64,000 nucleotides of DNA from Chimaeribacter californicus. GTDB taxonomy: Bacteria; Pseudomonadota; Gammaproteobacteria; Enterobacterales; Enterobacteriaceae. The position numbers and the translations under genes were made by a program. A model generated the notes under the pieces. The model was not told where the DNA came from and searched no databases. It worked only from the letters and a program-made list of their open reading frames with translations. This document shows positions 48,468-56,498 of the stretch, one piece after another. Position 1 is the stretch's first letter; each line of letters starts with the position of its first letter. Location of the stretch: contig NZ_PJZF01000021.1 in the NCBI RefSeq assembly GCF_002858675.1, forward strand, positions 30,800 through 94,799, given 5' to 3'.

Positions 48468-50117
48468 TTACACCTCTTTTTCCACCAGCAACGCTTCCAG
48501 CAGGTCGAGGTCATGCAGCAGCTTTTGCAGCGTCTCGTTGCTGATGCGCTGGGTGGCGCGCAGGTGGTAAAGCTCCGCCCGCTCAGCGCGCAGCGCGTTA
48601 AGGCGGAAGCGGCGCTCCAGGTTCTCCACCACCAGCATGTTTTCCATATCATCCTTGCTATAGGTGCGGCGGCGCAGGTTGCCGATCACCCTGGAGCTGA
48701 CCTCGCGCACCGTCTGCTCGTCGATGTTCTCTTCGGCATCGGCGGCAATGCGCTCCTCCATTTTATGCAGGCTCTCAATCGCCACTTCAGCCGCCACCGC
48801 GCGCGCCATGTGCTCCTCTTCTTTGTACGCCGATTTATCCACCGTTTTCACCCCGCGCAGCAGGAACGGCAGCGCAATCACCCCGGCAATCAGCGAGAAC
48901 AGGATCACCCCGGCCGCCAGGAACACCAGCTGGTAGCGTGACGGGAAGGCCACGCCATCCGGCAGGAACAGCGGGATAGAGAGCACACCGGCCAGCGTAA
49001 TCGCCCCGCGCACCCCGGCAAACGACGCGACCCAGAGCTCACGGGTGCTGTAGCTGCCGAACATCAGCGGGCGCTTTTTCAGCAGGCGGTTGCTGAGTTT
49101 TTTCATCGACCAGAGCCAGACAAAACGCAGCATCAGCAGCGCCAGATAGATCAGCCCCACATCGGCGAACAGCTGCCAGGTGGCGATGGTCGGGTCGTTT
49201 TCCACCATCAGGATCGAGGTTTCCAGAATGCCCGGCAGTTGCAGGCCGAGCATAATGAACACCATGCCGTTGAACACGAACTCCAGCATCGACCAGACGC
49301 CGTTGGCGCGCAGCCGCATCGCCAGCGGCGCATTGCGGATCACGCCGGACTGGCTGATGGTCATCCCGGCGGCGACGGCAGCCAGAATGCCGGAGACGCC
49401 GATGTGCTCGGCAATCAGGTAAGAGGCGAACGGCAGCAGCAGCAGGAATACCGTCTGCGTTGCCGGGTCATCCCCGCTCCAGCGGCTCATAATGCGCAGC
49501 GATTTACTGTAGAGCCAGGTCACGGCCACCCCGGCCAGCAGGCCGCCCACCGCCACTTTGAGGAACTCCACCGTCGCGCCGGAAACGGTAAACACCATGG
49601 TGCCCATCGCCACCGCAATCGCAAACTTCAGCGATACCAGGCCGGAGGCGTCATTCATCAGCGCCTCGCCTTCCAGCACGCCCATGATCGATTTGGGAAT
49701 ACGCCCCTTGCCGACAATGCCGGAGAGCGCCACCGCATCCGTAGGCGACAGCACCGCCGCCAGCGCAAACGCCGCCACCAGCGGGATGTTCGGTACCATC
49801 AGGTAGATCAGGTAACCGATGCCGACCACCGTGAGCAGCACCAGCATCAGTGCCAGCCCCAGCACCTCGCGGCCATGGTGCAGAAACTCGCGCATCGGGG
49901 TTTTCCAGCCATCGGCAAACAGCAGCGGCGGGATAAACAGCACCAGAAACAGCTCCGGGTCAAAATCAACATGCAGGCCGAAATTGGGCCAGGCCAACAG
50001 GGCACCCACCGCAATCTGCATCAGGGGAAGAGGGATCTGGAAGGGTAACATTCTGGTTACGACACCCGAGAGTGACACCACCAGAATCAAAATGAGGATT
50101 GTAAAAAAGATTTCCAT
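48468..50117 (-). CDS. yjcE: YjcE, CPA1-family sodium/proton antiporter
   Basis: A 549-residue antiporter of the NhaP/CPA1 type with about 12 membrane segments. The ion-binding aspartates are in LSPTDAVALSGIVGKG and GEALMNDASGLVSLKFA. The long cytoplasmic C-terminus (residues about 415-549) with NLERRFRLNALRAERAELYHLRATQRISNETLQKLLHDLDLLEALL is typical of YjcE. As in E. coli it neighbours ghxP, but it is reversed relative to the LacI gene, which it meets tail to tail. Confidence 0.94.
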   Translation of the reverse strand: MEIFFTILILILVVSLSGVVTRMLPFQIPLPLMQIAVGALLAWPNFGLHVDFDPELFLVLFIPPLLFADGWKTPMREFLHHGREVLGLALMLVLLTVVGIGYLIYLMVPNIPLVAAFALAAVLSPTDAVALSGIVGKGRIPKSIMGVLEGEALMNDASGLVSLKFAIAVAMGTMVFTVSGATVEFLKVAVGGLLAGVAVTWLYSKSLRIMSRWSGDDPATQTVFLLLLPFASYLIAEHIGVSGILAAVAAGMTISQSGVIRNAPLAMRLRANGVWSMLEFVFNGMVFIMLGLQLPGILETSILMVENDPTIATWQLFADVGLIYLALLMLRFVWLWSMKKLSNRLLKKRPLMFGSYSTRELWVASFAGVRGAITLAGVLSIPLFLPDGVAFPSRYQLVFLAAGVILFSLIAGVIALPFLLRGVKTVDKSAYKEEEHMARAVAAEVAIESLHKMEERIAADAEENIDEQTVREVSSRVIGNLRRRTYSKDDMENMLVVENLERRFRLNALRAERAELYHLRATQRISNETLQKLLHDLDLLEALLVEKEV

Positions 50118-50264
50118 GCGTTCCTTGGGCTCTTGTCATTATCACTGTCAGCCGGGCCGGGCGGCCCGGCATTCGCAGGAGTGATAGTAGATCAGAACCG
50201 CCGGGCTGTTAAACCCGTGAGTGCGCTTTGGCCGAATGTGCCGCCGGAGGGGGAATCACAGGCA

Positions 50265-50291
50265 TAAAAAAGGGGAGCCGGCGGCTCCCCT
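50265..50291 (-). terminator. Intrinsic terminator of ghxP
   Basis: On the minus strand AGGGGAGCC pairs perfectly with GGCTCCCCT over a 3-base loop (50271-50291), followed by TTTTTTATG. It lies 17 bases past the ghxP stop. Confidence 0.92.
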
Positions 50292-50307
50292 GAATGCAGC
50301 AGCGGTG

Positions 50308-51675
50308 TCAGATAGCCCAGCCACCGGCGTAGAACGCGGCCAGCGCGACGGCAATGATCACCGTCCCGGCGTTCAGCTTGCGCCACTCCCCGGCCACCAC
50401 GCGGCCAATCACCAGCGCGCCGAAGCCGAGCATAATACCGGTGACGATGTTGCAGGTCAGCACGATAAACACCGCACACAGCAGGCCGGACATCGCGTCC
50501 ACAAAGTCTGTGAAGTCCAGCTTGGTGACGTTGCTCAGCATCAGCAGGCCGACATACATCAGCGCCGGCGCGGTGGCGTAACCCGGCACCAGATAAGAGA
50601 GCGGCGACAGGAACAGGATCAGCAGGAACAGCACCCCGACCACCGTGGCCGTCAGGCCGGTTTTGCCGCCTGCCGCCGTACCGGCAGCCGATTCGATGTA
50701 CACCGCCGCCGGGGCAACGCCCACCAGCCCGGCCACCATGCTGCTGATGGAGTCAGACGTCAGCGCTTTGCCGCCGTTGATGATCTGCCCCTGCTTGTCC
50801 AGCAGGTTTGCCTGCCCGGCCACCGCGCGGATGGTGCCGGTGGCGTCAAACACGGCGGTCATCACCAGGGCCAGCACGCTCGGCAGCACCACCGGCTTCA
50901 GCGCGCCCATGATGTCGAGGCTGAACATGGTGGAGTTGCCGTTGGCATCAGCCAGGGACGGCATGGCAAACAGCCCCTGGTATTTCACCGACGGGTCGAA
51001 AATCAGCCCGACCACCGACAGCACCACAATCACCAGCAGGATGCCGCCCGGCACGCGGCGCTTCTCCAGCCCAATGGTGGCCGCCAGGCCTACCAGGGTC
51101 ATCAGCACCGGGAACGAGGTGAAATCACCCAGCGCCACCGGCAGGCCGTCGATGGGGTTCTTTACCACCAGCCCGACGCCGTTGGCGGCGATCAGCAGCA
51201 GGAACAGCCCGATACCGATGCCGGTGCCGTGCGCCACGCCCATCGGCAGGTTACGCAAAATCCAGGCGCGGATGCCGGTCGCGGAGATCAGGGTAAACAG
51301 CAGCCCCATCAGGAACACCGCACCCAGCGCCACCGGCACGCTGATGTGCTGGCCCAGCACCAGGCTGAAGGCGGTAAAGGCGGTCAGGGAGATGGCACAG
51401 CCGATGGCCATCGGCAAATTGGCCCACAGCCCCATCAGCAGTGAGCCGATGCCCGCCACCAGACAGGTACCGACGAACACCGCCGCCGGCGGGAAGCCCG
51501 CCTTGCCCAACATGCCCGGCACCACGATGACGGAGTACACCATCGCCAGGAAGGTGGTCAGCCCGGCGACAATCTCTTGCCGCACAGAGCTGCCGCGTGC
51601 GCTGATTTTGAAAAATGCATCCAGCGGGCCGGTCGGCTGAACGCTGCCGCCCGCTTGGGTGTTGTTGCTAGACAT
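50308..51675 (-). CDS. ghxP: GhxP (YjcD), guanine/hypoxanthine permease
   Basis: A 455-residue NCS2/AzgA-family purine permease with about 12-14 membrane segments. [29 protein letters not shown] and the AzgA signature [25 protein letters not shown] are near-identical to E. coli GhxP. It imports hypoxanthine and guanine by proton symport. Two PurR-like boxes lie 115 and 171 bases upstream. Confidence 0.95.
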   Translation of the reverse strand: MSSNNTQAGGSVQPTGPLDAFFKISARGSSVRQEIVAGLTTFLAMVYSVIVVPGMLGKAGFPPAAVFVGTCLVAGIGSLLMGLWANLPMAIGCAISLTAFTAFSLVLGQHISVPVALGAVFLMGLLFTLISATGIRAWILRNLPMGVAHGTGIGIGLFLLLIAANGVGLVVKNPIDGLPVALGDFTSFPVLMTLVGLAATIGLEKRRVPGGILLVIVVLSVVGLIFDPSVKYQGLFAMPSLADANGNSTMFSLDIMGALKPVVLPSVLALVMTAVFDATGTIRAVAGQANLLDKQGQIINGGKALTSDSISSMVAGLVGVAPAAVYIESAAGTAAGGKTGLTATVVGVLFLLILFLSPLSYLVPGYATAPALMYVGLLMLSNVTKLDFTDFVDAMSGLLCAVFIVLTCNIVTGIMLGFGALVIGRVVAGEWRKLNAGTVIIAVALAAFYAGGWAI

Positions 51676-51789
51676 GCTGATGTCCTCTGAAAGTGATCCT
51701 GAAATGTCGGTGCGTCGTGTCGTTAAGGCATCGTTTCCGTCCGTTTACGTCCCTGCACCGCGTTTTCTGTAAAGAGAGGCCAGAAAACA

Positions 51790-51805
51790 AGGCAAACGTT
51801 TAACT
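51790..51805. promoter_or_regulatory. PurR-like box 1 upstream of ghxP
   Basis: AGGCAAACGTTTAACT matches most of the PurR consensus (ANGCAANCGNTTNCNT), including the central CAAACGTTT. It overlaps a possible -35 (TTGCCT on the minus strand), which suits repression by PurR with hypoxanthine or guanine. An inverted repeat GTTTTCTG-N11-CAGAAAAC (51762-51788) lies between it and the gene. Confidence 0.65.
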
Positions 51806-51845
51806 CTGAACCCGCCTGACGTTATTAAAATGGGCGAACACTAAA

Positions 51846-51861
51846 AAGCAAACGATTATCC
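51846..51861. promoter_or_regulatory. PurR-like box 2 upstream of ghxP
   Basis: AAGCAAACGATTATCC resembles the PurR consensus with a conserved left half and CG centre but two mismatches on the right. Its centre is 56 bases from box 1. Confidence 0.45.
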
Positions 51862-52066
51862 GGTGTCCCAGCAGGCTTTTTCAACTCTGAATCACGACAT
51901 TTTCGCGTTGTTTGCGCATTTAAGCGCCAGGAAGGAAAATGCGAGACGCATCACATCTTATTCAGGACAGAAAGAGAGCGGAAAGCGCGGAAATTTACTG
52001 CACGTGTTGCGCAACTCCGCTGCTTAGTGGGGCATCATGCCGGGTAAAACAGGGTTTCATTATTTT

Positions 52067-52082
52067 TGTGACGGGTATCACA
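52067..52082. promoter_or_regulatory. Perfect CRP consensus site 1
   Basis: TGTGACGGGTATCACA has both CRP half-sites exact with a 6-base spacer. It lies 97 bases upstream of the small ORF at 52180. A candidate promoter follows: TTGATC at 52089-52094 and TATCTT at 52112-52117, spaced 17 bases. Confidence 0.85.
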
Positions 52083-52121
52083 AAAATATTGATCCGATGA
52101 ATTCTTCGGCGTATCTTTATT

Positions 52122-52137
52122 TGTGACAAACATCACA
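52122..52137. promoter_or_regulatory. Perfect CRP consensus site 2
   Basis: TGTGACAAACATCACA also has both half-sites exact. The centres of the two sites are 55 bases apart, close to the 52-53 bases found between paired CRP sites at CytR-controlled promoters such as deoP2. It ends 42 bases before the ATG of the small ORF. Confidence 0.85.
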
Positions 52138-52179
52138 CCTTTGCGTGATGTACGCGTTCTCAACTCACCGGAGGCACCC

Positions 52180-52338
52180 ATGAAAACGACCCTGACTTTC
52201 TCGTCCGGCGACACGTCCCGCACTGCTGCGCCTGCGGTGCCGCAGGCAACGCTACCTCCCAAACGCCTGCCGTGGCTTCACCAGCTGTTGCAGATGCTGG
52301 GGCAGAACTTTGTCGGTGCCGGGAAAAGAATGTATTGA
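52180..52338 (+). CDS. Hypothetical 52-residue protein under tandem CRP sites
   Basis: A short ORF with an excellent ribosome binding site (GGAGG, 7 bases before the ATG) and two perfect CRP sites upstream. The product begins MKTTLTFSSGDTSRTAAPAV, is basic, and has a C-terminal amphipathic segment, LPWLHQLLQMLGQNFVGAGK, that could bind membrane. I do not recognise the family. It resembles the size of DUF1127-type proteins but lacks their motif. It is on the opposite strand to ghxP and converges on the GST gene 35 bases downstream. Expression signals are much stronger than is usual for a chance ORF. Confidence 0.6.
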   Translation: MKTTLTFSSGDTSRTAAPAVPQATLPPKRLPWLHQLLQMLGQNFVGAGKRMY

Positions 52339-52372
52339 TCACGCGGCCTCTGCCCGTGTCTCCTGCCGCCGC

Positions 52373-53041
52373 TCAGCCGGCGATCTGGTAAGGCCCGCCC
52401 TGTTTCAGCGCCTGCTGGTACGCGGGCCGCGCCTGCACTTTCTTCAGCCAGTCGCTGAGGTGCGGGCAGCCTGACAGCCCACCGCGTGCGTTCAGCCCCT
52501 CGACCGGAAAACTCATCTGAATATCCGCCGCGCTGAAATCCGCCCCGGCAAACCAGGCGTTCTCCGCCAGATGGTTCTCAAGGTAGGCCCGGTGGGTAGC
52601 GAGCTGCTTGTCCAGGTACGCCTTCTGCACCCCTTTGCCAATCGCCCCGGCAATCGGCCGCGCCAGCAGCGGCACCGGCGGCTTGCCCAACCGGCTGAAA
52701 ATCAGCTTCATCACCAGCAACGGCATCAATGAGCCTTCGGCGTAGTGCAGCCAGTAACGGTAACTCTGGCGCGCAAAGTGATCGGTGGGTTTCAGCAGCC
52801 CTTGCGCATCGTAGGTTTCTTGCAGGTATTCAATGATCGCGCCGGACTCCGCCAGCGTCAGGTCGTTATCCGTGAGCACCGGCGATTTCCCCAGTGGGTG
52901 GACTTTCTTCAGCGCCTCCGGGGCCAGCATGGTCTGTGGGTCGCGCTGGTAGCGTTCAATCTGGTACGGCACCCCCAGCTCCTCCAGCATCCACAAAATA
53001 CGTTGTGAACGGGAGTTATTGAGGTGGTGAACGGTGATCAT
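52373..53041 (-). CDS. Glutathione S-transferase
   Basis: A 222-residue cytosolic GST. The thioredoxin-like N-terminal domain (residues 1-80) starts ITVHHLNNSRSQRILWMLEELGVPY and has the glutathione-binding GKSPVLTDNDLTLAESGAIIEYL (cis-Pro and ESGA turn). The C-terminal helical domain (about 90-210) has WFAGADFSAADIQMSFPVE, the N-capping box. The subclass and substrate are not evident. Ser9/Arg10 near the N-terminus may be the catalytic position, as in beta/theta relatives. Confidence 0.88.
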   Translation of the reverse strand: MITVHHLNNSRSQRILWMLEELGVPYQIERYQRDPQTMLAPEALKKVHPLGKSPVLTDNDLTLAESGAIIEYLQETYDAQGLLKPTDHFARQSYRYWLHYAEGSLMPLLVMKLIFSRLGKPPVPLLARPIAGAIGKGVQKAYLDKQLATHRAYLENHLAENAWFAGADFSAADIQMSFPVEGLNARGGLSGCPHLSDWLKKVQARPAYQQALKQGGPYQIAG

Positions 53042-53465
53042 GCGTTATCTCCTGTTAATGCGCCGTAGGGGTAATGCGCGTGAATTCAAAGGATAGCCGA
53101 TCTGCGCCCTGCCCCTGCTTGCGCCCGCTTTTATTGATCGTGGTTAAAGCCAAATACACCGACTAATATCATCTAAACTTGGCTTATCAATGATAAATAG
53201 TGTTTTTACTTTATACTTTCTTCATGTTTAGCAATACAGCCGTTACAGCAGTTTAACGTTGGTGGAAAAGTCGCTAATATCGCTGCACCAGTTTGAAATA
53301 TCACATAATTAAACTTAACCAAAACCGCCGCTGACCGCGTGGCTAACCCCCTCATTGTTAAGGTTATGTGATGTTTAATCCTCTTTCCGGCGATCGCCTG
53401 ACCGACATTGCAACGCAATAACGGGGCGGGATGGCCCTTACCCCTGTTATTTTGGAGAGCAAGTT
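53042..53465. promoter_or_regulatory. 424-base AT-rich spacer between the GST and MHYT genes
   Basis: This spacer holds the divergent promoters of the two genes. It is clearly more AT-rich than the flanks from about 53150 to 53390. A perfect 13-base palindrome TTATCAATGATAA lies at 53184-53196. A GGAGAG ribosome binding site precedes the MHYT gene. I see no ORF or RNA that I would support. Confidence 0.4.
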
Positions 53466-55592
53466 ATGCTTGCCAGCAGTTACAACGATGTTTTGGTGTT
53501 GTTCTCATTCATCGTGGCGATTCTTGCGTCCTATACCGCGCTGGATATGGTGGGGCGCGTCGCCACCACGGATCGCGCCGCTGCCCGCTGGTGGCTGGGG
53601 GGCGGGGCCGTGGCAATGGGCATCGGCATCTGGTCGATGCACTTCATCGGCATGCTGGCTTTCAGCCTGCCGGTGTCCATCAGTTATGATCCGCTGATCA
53701 CCGGGTTGTCGATGCTGATTGCCATCGCCTCGTCGATCTTTGCGCTCTGGTTTGTTACCGCGGCGGCGCTCTCCTTGCCCCGGCTGGTGGCCGGCTCGCT
53801 GATCCTGGGCGGCGGCATCGCCGGGATGCACTACACCGGCATGGCGGCGATGAGCGTGATGCCCGGCATGAGTTACGATGCGCGCTGGGTACTGCTTTCG
53901 GTAGTGATTGCGGTGCTGGCTTCGGCGGCCGCGCTGTGGATGGCATTCCGGCTGCGTACCCAGATCAACAACGTGAAACTGCTGCGCGCGCTGGCCGCGA
54001 TCATCATGGGCGTGGCGATTGTCGGGATGCACTACACCGGCATGGCGGCCGCCCACTTCCAGATGACCGGCAGCATGATGCACCACCACGGCGGGGTGAA
54101 CACCAACTGGCTGGCGGTGGTGGTGATTGTGTTTACGCTGGCGGTGCTGGCGATCACCCTGGTGGTGTCGGTGCTGGATGCGCGCCTGCAGGCGCGCACG
54201 TCGATTCTGGCGCAGTCCCTTGAGCATGCTAACCGTGAACTGATGCAGCTGGCGCTGCATGACAACCTGACCAAGCTGCCGAACCGCCTGCTGCTGGAAG
54301 ATCGCATCCAGCAGGCCTTGCAGAAGGCGGAGCATGAAGGCGCGCTGTTTGCCGTGTTGTTTATGGATCTGGACGGCTTCAAGGCGGTGAATGACGCCTA
54401 TGGCCACCACATCGGCGACCAGTTGCTGATCGCCGTGACCGATCGCATCCAGGGCTGCATCCGCGCGCAGGACACGCTGGCGCGCCTTGGCGGTGATGAG
54501 TTTGTGCTGCTGATGGAGATGAATGACCCGGCCGACGCGGCAACGCTCGCCGCCCAACTGGTGATGCTGATTGAGCAGCCGTTCAATGTGTCGCGCTACG
54601 AACTGCTGGTGTCGATCAGCATCGGCATCGCCGTCTACCCGAGCGACGGCACCACCGAGCGTGAGCTGATGCTGAACGCCGACGCGGCGATGTACCACAC
54701 CAAAAATTCCGGCCGCAACGGCCACAGCTTCTTCCAGAAATCGATGAATGTGAATGCGCAGGAACAGCTGCAACTGATGCATGACCTGCGGCTGGCCATT
54801 GAGCGCAACGAGCTGCGCCTGCACTACCAGCCGAAATTCACCGCGCCGTCCGGCCCGGTGTGCGGGTTTGAGGCGCTGGTGCGCTGGGAGCGCCCCGGCA
54901 GCGGGATGCTCAGCCCGGCGGTATTCCTGCCGCTGGCGGAGAAGACCGGGCTTATCCTGCCGATGGGCGAATGGGTGCTGAACGAGGCCTGCCGCCAGCT
55001 GCGCGAGTGGCACCGCCAGGGGCATGAGGAGTGGAGCATCGCGGTGAACCTGTCGGCGTTGCAGTTTGAGCAGCCGGATCTGGTGGAAAAGGTGGTCAAT
55101 ATTATCAACCGCCACCAGATCCCGGCCGAAAAACTCACGCTGGAAGTGACGGAAACCACCGCCATGCTCAACCCGGACGTCAGCGTGGCAATCCTGGACC
55201 AGCTGACAGATTTGGGGATCAAGGCATCGATTGACGATTTCGGCACCGGCTACTCCAGCCTGCTCTACCTGAAACGCCTGCCGGCCAGCGAGCTGAAGAT
55301 TGACCGGGCGTTTATCAACGAGCTGACCACCAATAACGGGGATGCCAGCATCGTCTCGGCGATCATTGCGCTGGGCAAGACGCTGAACCTGAAAGTGGTG
55401 GCCGAAGGGGTCGAGACGGCGGAACAGCAGGCCTTCCTCAACCGCCTGGGCTGCGACACCCTCCAGGGCTTCCTGCTCGGCCGCCCGATGACCCCGGCAC
55501 AGATTGGCGACCGCATCAGCAGCGACTGGCCCGGCCATGTGGTTCCGGCAACAGAGCGGGAGGCCACCCCGGTGGCAGATAGCCTGAAATAG
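53466..55592 (+). CDS. MHYT-GGDEF-EAL cyclic-di-GMP signalling protein
   Basis: A 708-residue inner-membrane protein. The seven-helix MHYT sensor (residues about 8-235) has three motif copies, MHFIG (59-63), MHYTG (121-125) and MHYTG (188-192), thought to bind copper or a diatomic gas. The diguanylate cyclase domain has intact GGDEF (342-346) and the inhibitory RxxD site (RAQD, 333-336). The phosphodiesterase domain has CGFEALVRW (about 460), DDFGTGYSSL and VAEGVET. Both catalytic domains look active, so the net output depends on the signal. It is a single-gene unit ending in a strong hairpin. Confidence 0.93.
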   Translation: MLASSYNDVLVLFSFIVAILASYTALDMVGRVATTDRAAARWWLGGGAVAMGIGIWSMHFIGMLAFSLPVSISYDPLITGLSMLIAIASSIFALWFVTAAALSLPRLVAGSLILGGGIAGMHYTGMAAMSVMPGMSYDARWVLLSVVIAVLASAAALWMAFRLRTQINNVKLLRALAAIIMGVAIVGMHYTGMAAAHFQMTGSMMHHHGGVNTNWLAVVVIVFTLAVLAITLVVSVLDARLQARTSILAQSLEHANRELMQLALHDNLTKLPNRLLLEDRIQQALQKAEHEGALFAVLFMDLDGFKAVNDAYGHHIGDQLLIAVTDRIQGCIRAQDTLARLGGDEFVLLMEMNDPADAATLAAQLVMLIEQPFNVSRYELLVSISIGIAVYPSDGTTERELMLNADAAMYHTKNSGRNGHSFFQKSMNVNAQEQLQLMHDLRLAIERNELRLHYQPKFTAPSGPVCGFEALVRWERPGSGMLSPAVFLPLAEKTGLILPMGEWVLNEACRQLREWHRQGHEEWSIAVNLSALQFEQPDLVEKVVNIINRHQIPAEKLTLEVTETTAMLNPDVSVAILDQLTDLGIKASIDDFGTGYSSLLYLKRLPASELKIDRAFINELTTNNGDASIVSAIIALGKTLNLKVVAEGVETAEQQAFLNRLGCDTLQGFLLGRPMTPAQIGDRISSDWPGHVVPATEREATPVADSLK

Positions 55593-55618
55593 CGCCGCAA
55601 CGCCCCTTGCCCACAGAG

Positions 55619-55644
55619 ATCAGGCCACCCCCAGGTGGCCTGAT
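55619..55644. terminator. Hairpin between convergent MHYT and GNAT-like genes
   Basis: ATCAGGCCACC at 55619-55629 and GGTGGCCTGAT at 55634-55644 form a perfect 11-bp stem with a 4-base loop, followed by TTATCT. It ends 5 bases before the GNAT-like gene's stop codon and probably serves both transcripts. Confidence 0.7.
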
Positions 55645-55649
55645 TTATC

Positions 55650-56288
55650 TCACCCGGCTTTCGCCTTATGCTTTCGGCCCTCTTCCGCGATCAGAATTAC
55701 CCCGGCACGGCTCGCATCCGGGTGGGCGCTCCAAATCGCCTCTTCGGGGATGGTGTTCCCGTCATAACGGATGCGGCTGCCGTCGTAGGGGTAAAATGTC
55801 CCCTGCTCCGTGTCCAGAATAAATACCGTCAGGCGTTGCGACGTCCGCGCAATCTTTTTCCACAGCGCTTTGCCGCTCTCATAGTGCATAGGGTCGCTCA
55901 TCAGCGTGATGCCTTTATGCAGCACCAGACTTTCATACAGCGCGGTTGCCAGCCCCATATCCTGTAACTCAGGATCGACCACCACGCCTTCAACCTGAAG
56001 GGCGTCGGTATCCTGCCAGAAGTCGCGGACGCTGAAAATATGGCTGTCCCGGTCATGGCGCGCCATCTCTAACGTTGCCACCACCCGGTGGCGTAACTGG
56101 CCGTTAATCTCAGTGACATCCGCCTCAATCACGGCGGCAAAAGGGATGGCTTTATCGTAGATAATGGGCCAGCTGGCTCCATGGATCAGCAGCTCGTCGA
56201 TAATCTCAAACCGACGGGCTATCGTTTCCGGGCTGTATGAATGCGGTATCACGATCATTGCGGATGAACCTCGCAGTAAGACGGGCAT
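55650..56288 (-). CDS. GNAT-like acetyltransferase fold protein, function unknown
   Basis: A 212-residue protein with GNAT-type core features: EMARHDRDSHIFSVRDFW, the beta-strand LQVEGVVVDPELQDMGLATALYESLV (acetyl-CoA loop near residue 110) and YESGKALWKKIAR at the end of the fold. The loop QDMGLA replaces the usual Q/RxxGxG/A form only slightly. I choose the ATG at 56286-56288, which has AGGAAG 8 bases upstream; a GTG 9 bases further overlaps that Shine-Dalgarno. The rest (to 212) is not recognised. The gene stands alone between convergent and divergent neighbours. Confidence 0.6.
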   Translation of the reverse strand: MPVLLRGSSAMIVIPHSYSPETIARRFEIIDELLIHGASWPIIYDKAIPFAAVIEADVTEINGQLRHRVVATLEMARHDRDSHIFSVRDFWQDTDALQVEGVVVDPELQDMGLATALYESLVLHKGITLMSDPMHYESGKALWKKIARTSQRLTVFILDTEQGTFYPYDGSRIRYDGNTIPEEAIWSAHPDASRAGVILIAEEGRKHKAKAG

Positions 56289-56498
56289 AGTGGTCACTTC
56301 CTGTGTTTAGCTTAACGAAAGGCGCTCATTTAAAGAACATAAACCTTATTTATTGCGCGGGATTATTTTACCCTTTCCGGGTACACATCACCTGTTAAGC
56401 CTCTGCTTTTACGGCCCGTCTCCCAACCTCTCCTGACCCTGCCCCCCATAACCAATGGTCTATAGTCTCTACTTACCCCCGCCCTGACTGGAGGAAGT

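Noticed and set aside
53505..55538. 677-codon open frame on the minus strand across the MHYT-GGDEF-EAL gene
   Set aside because: Pure shadow of a well-supported gene: the product is dominated by Arg, His and Gln without any motif, and there is no ribosome binding site or promoter.
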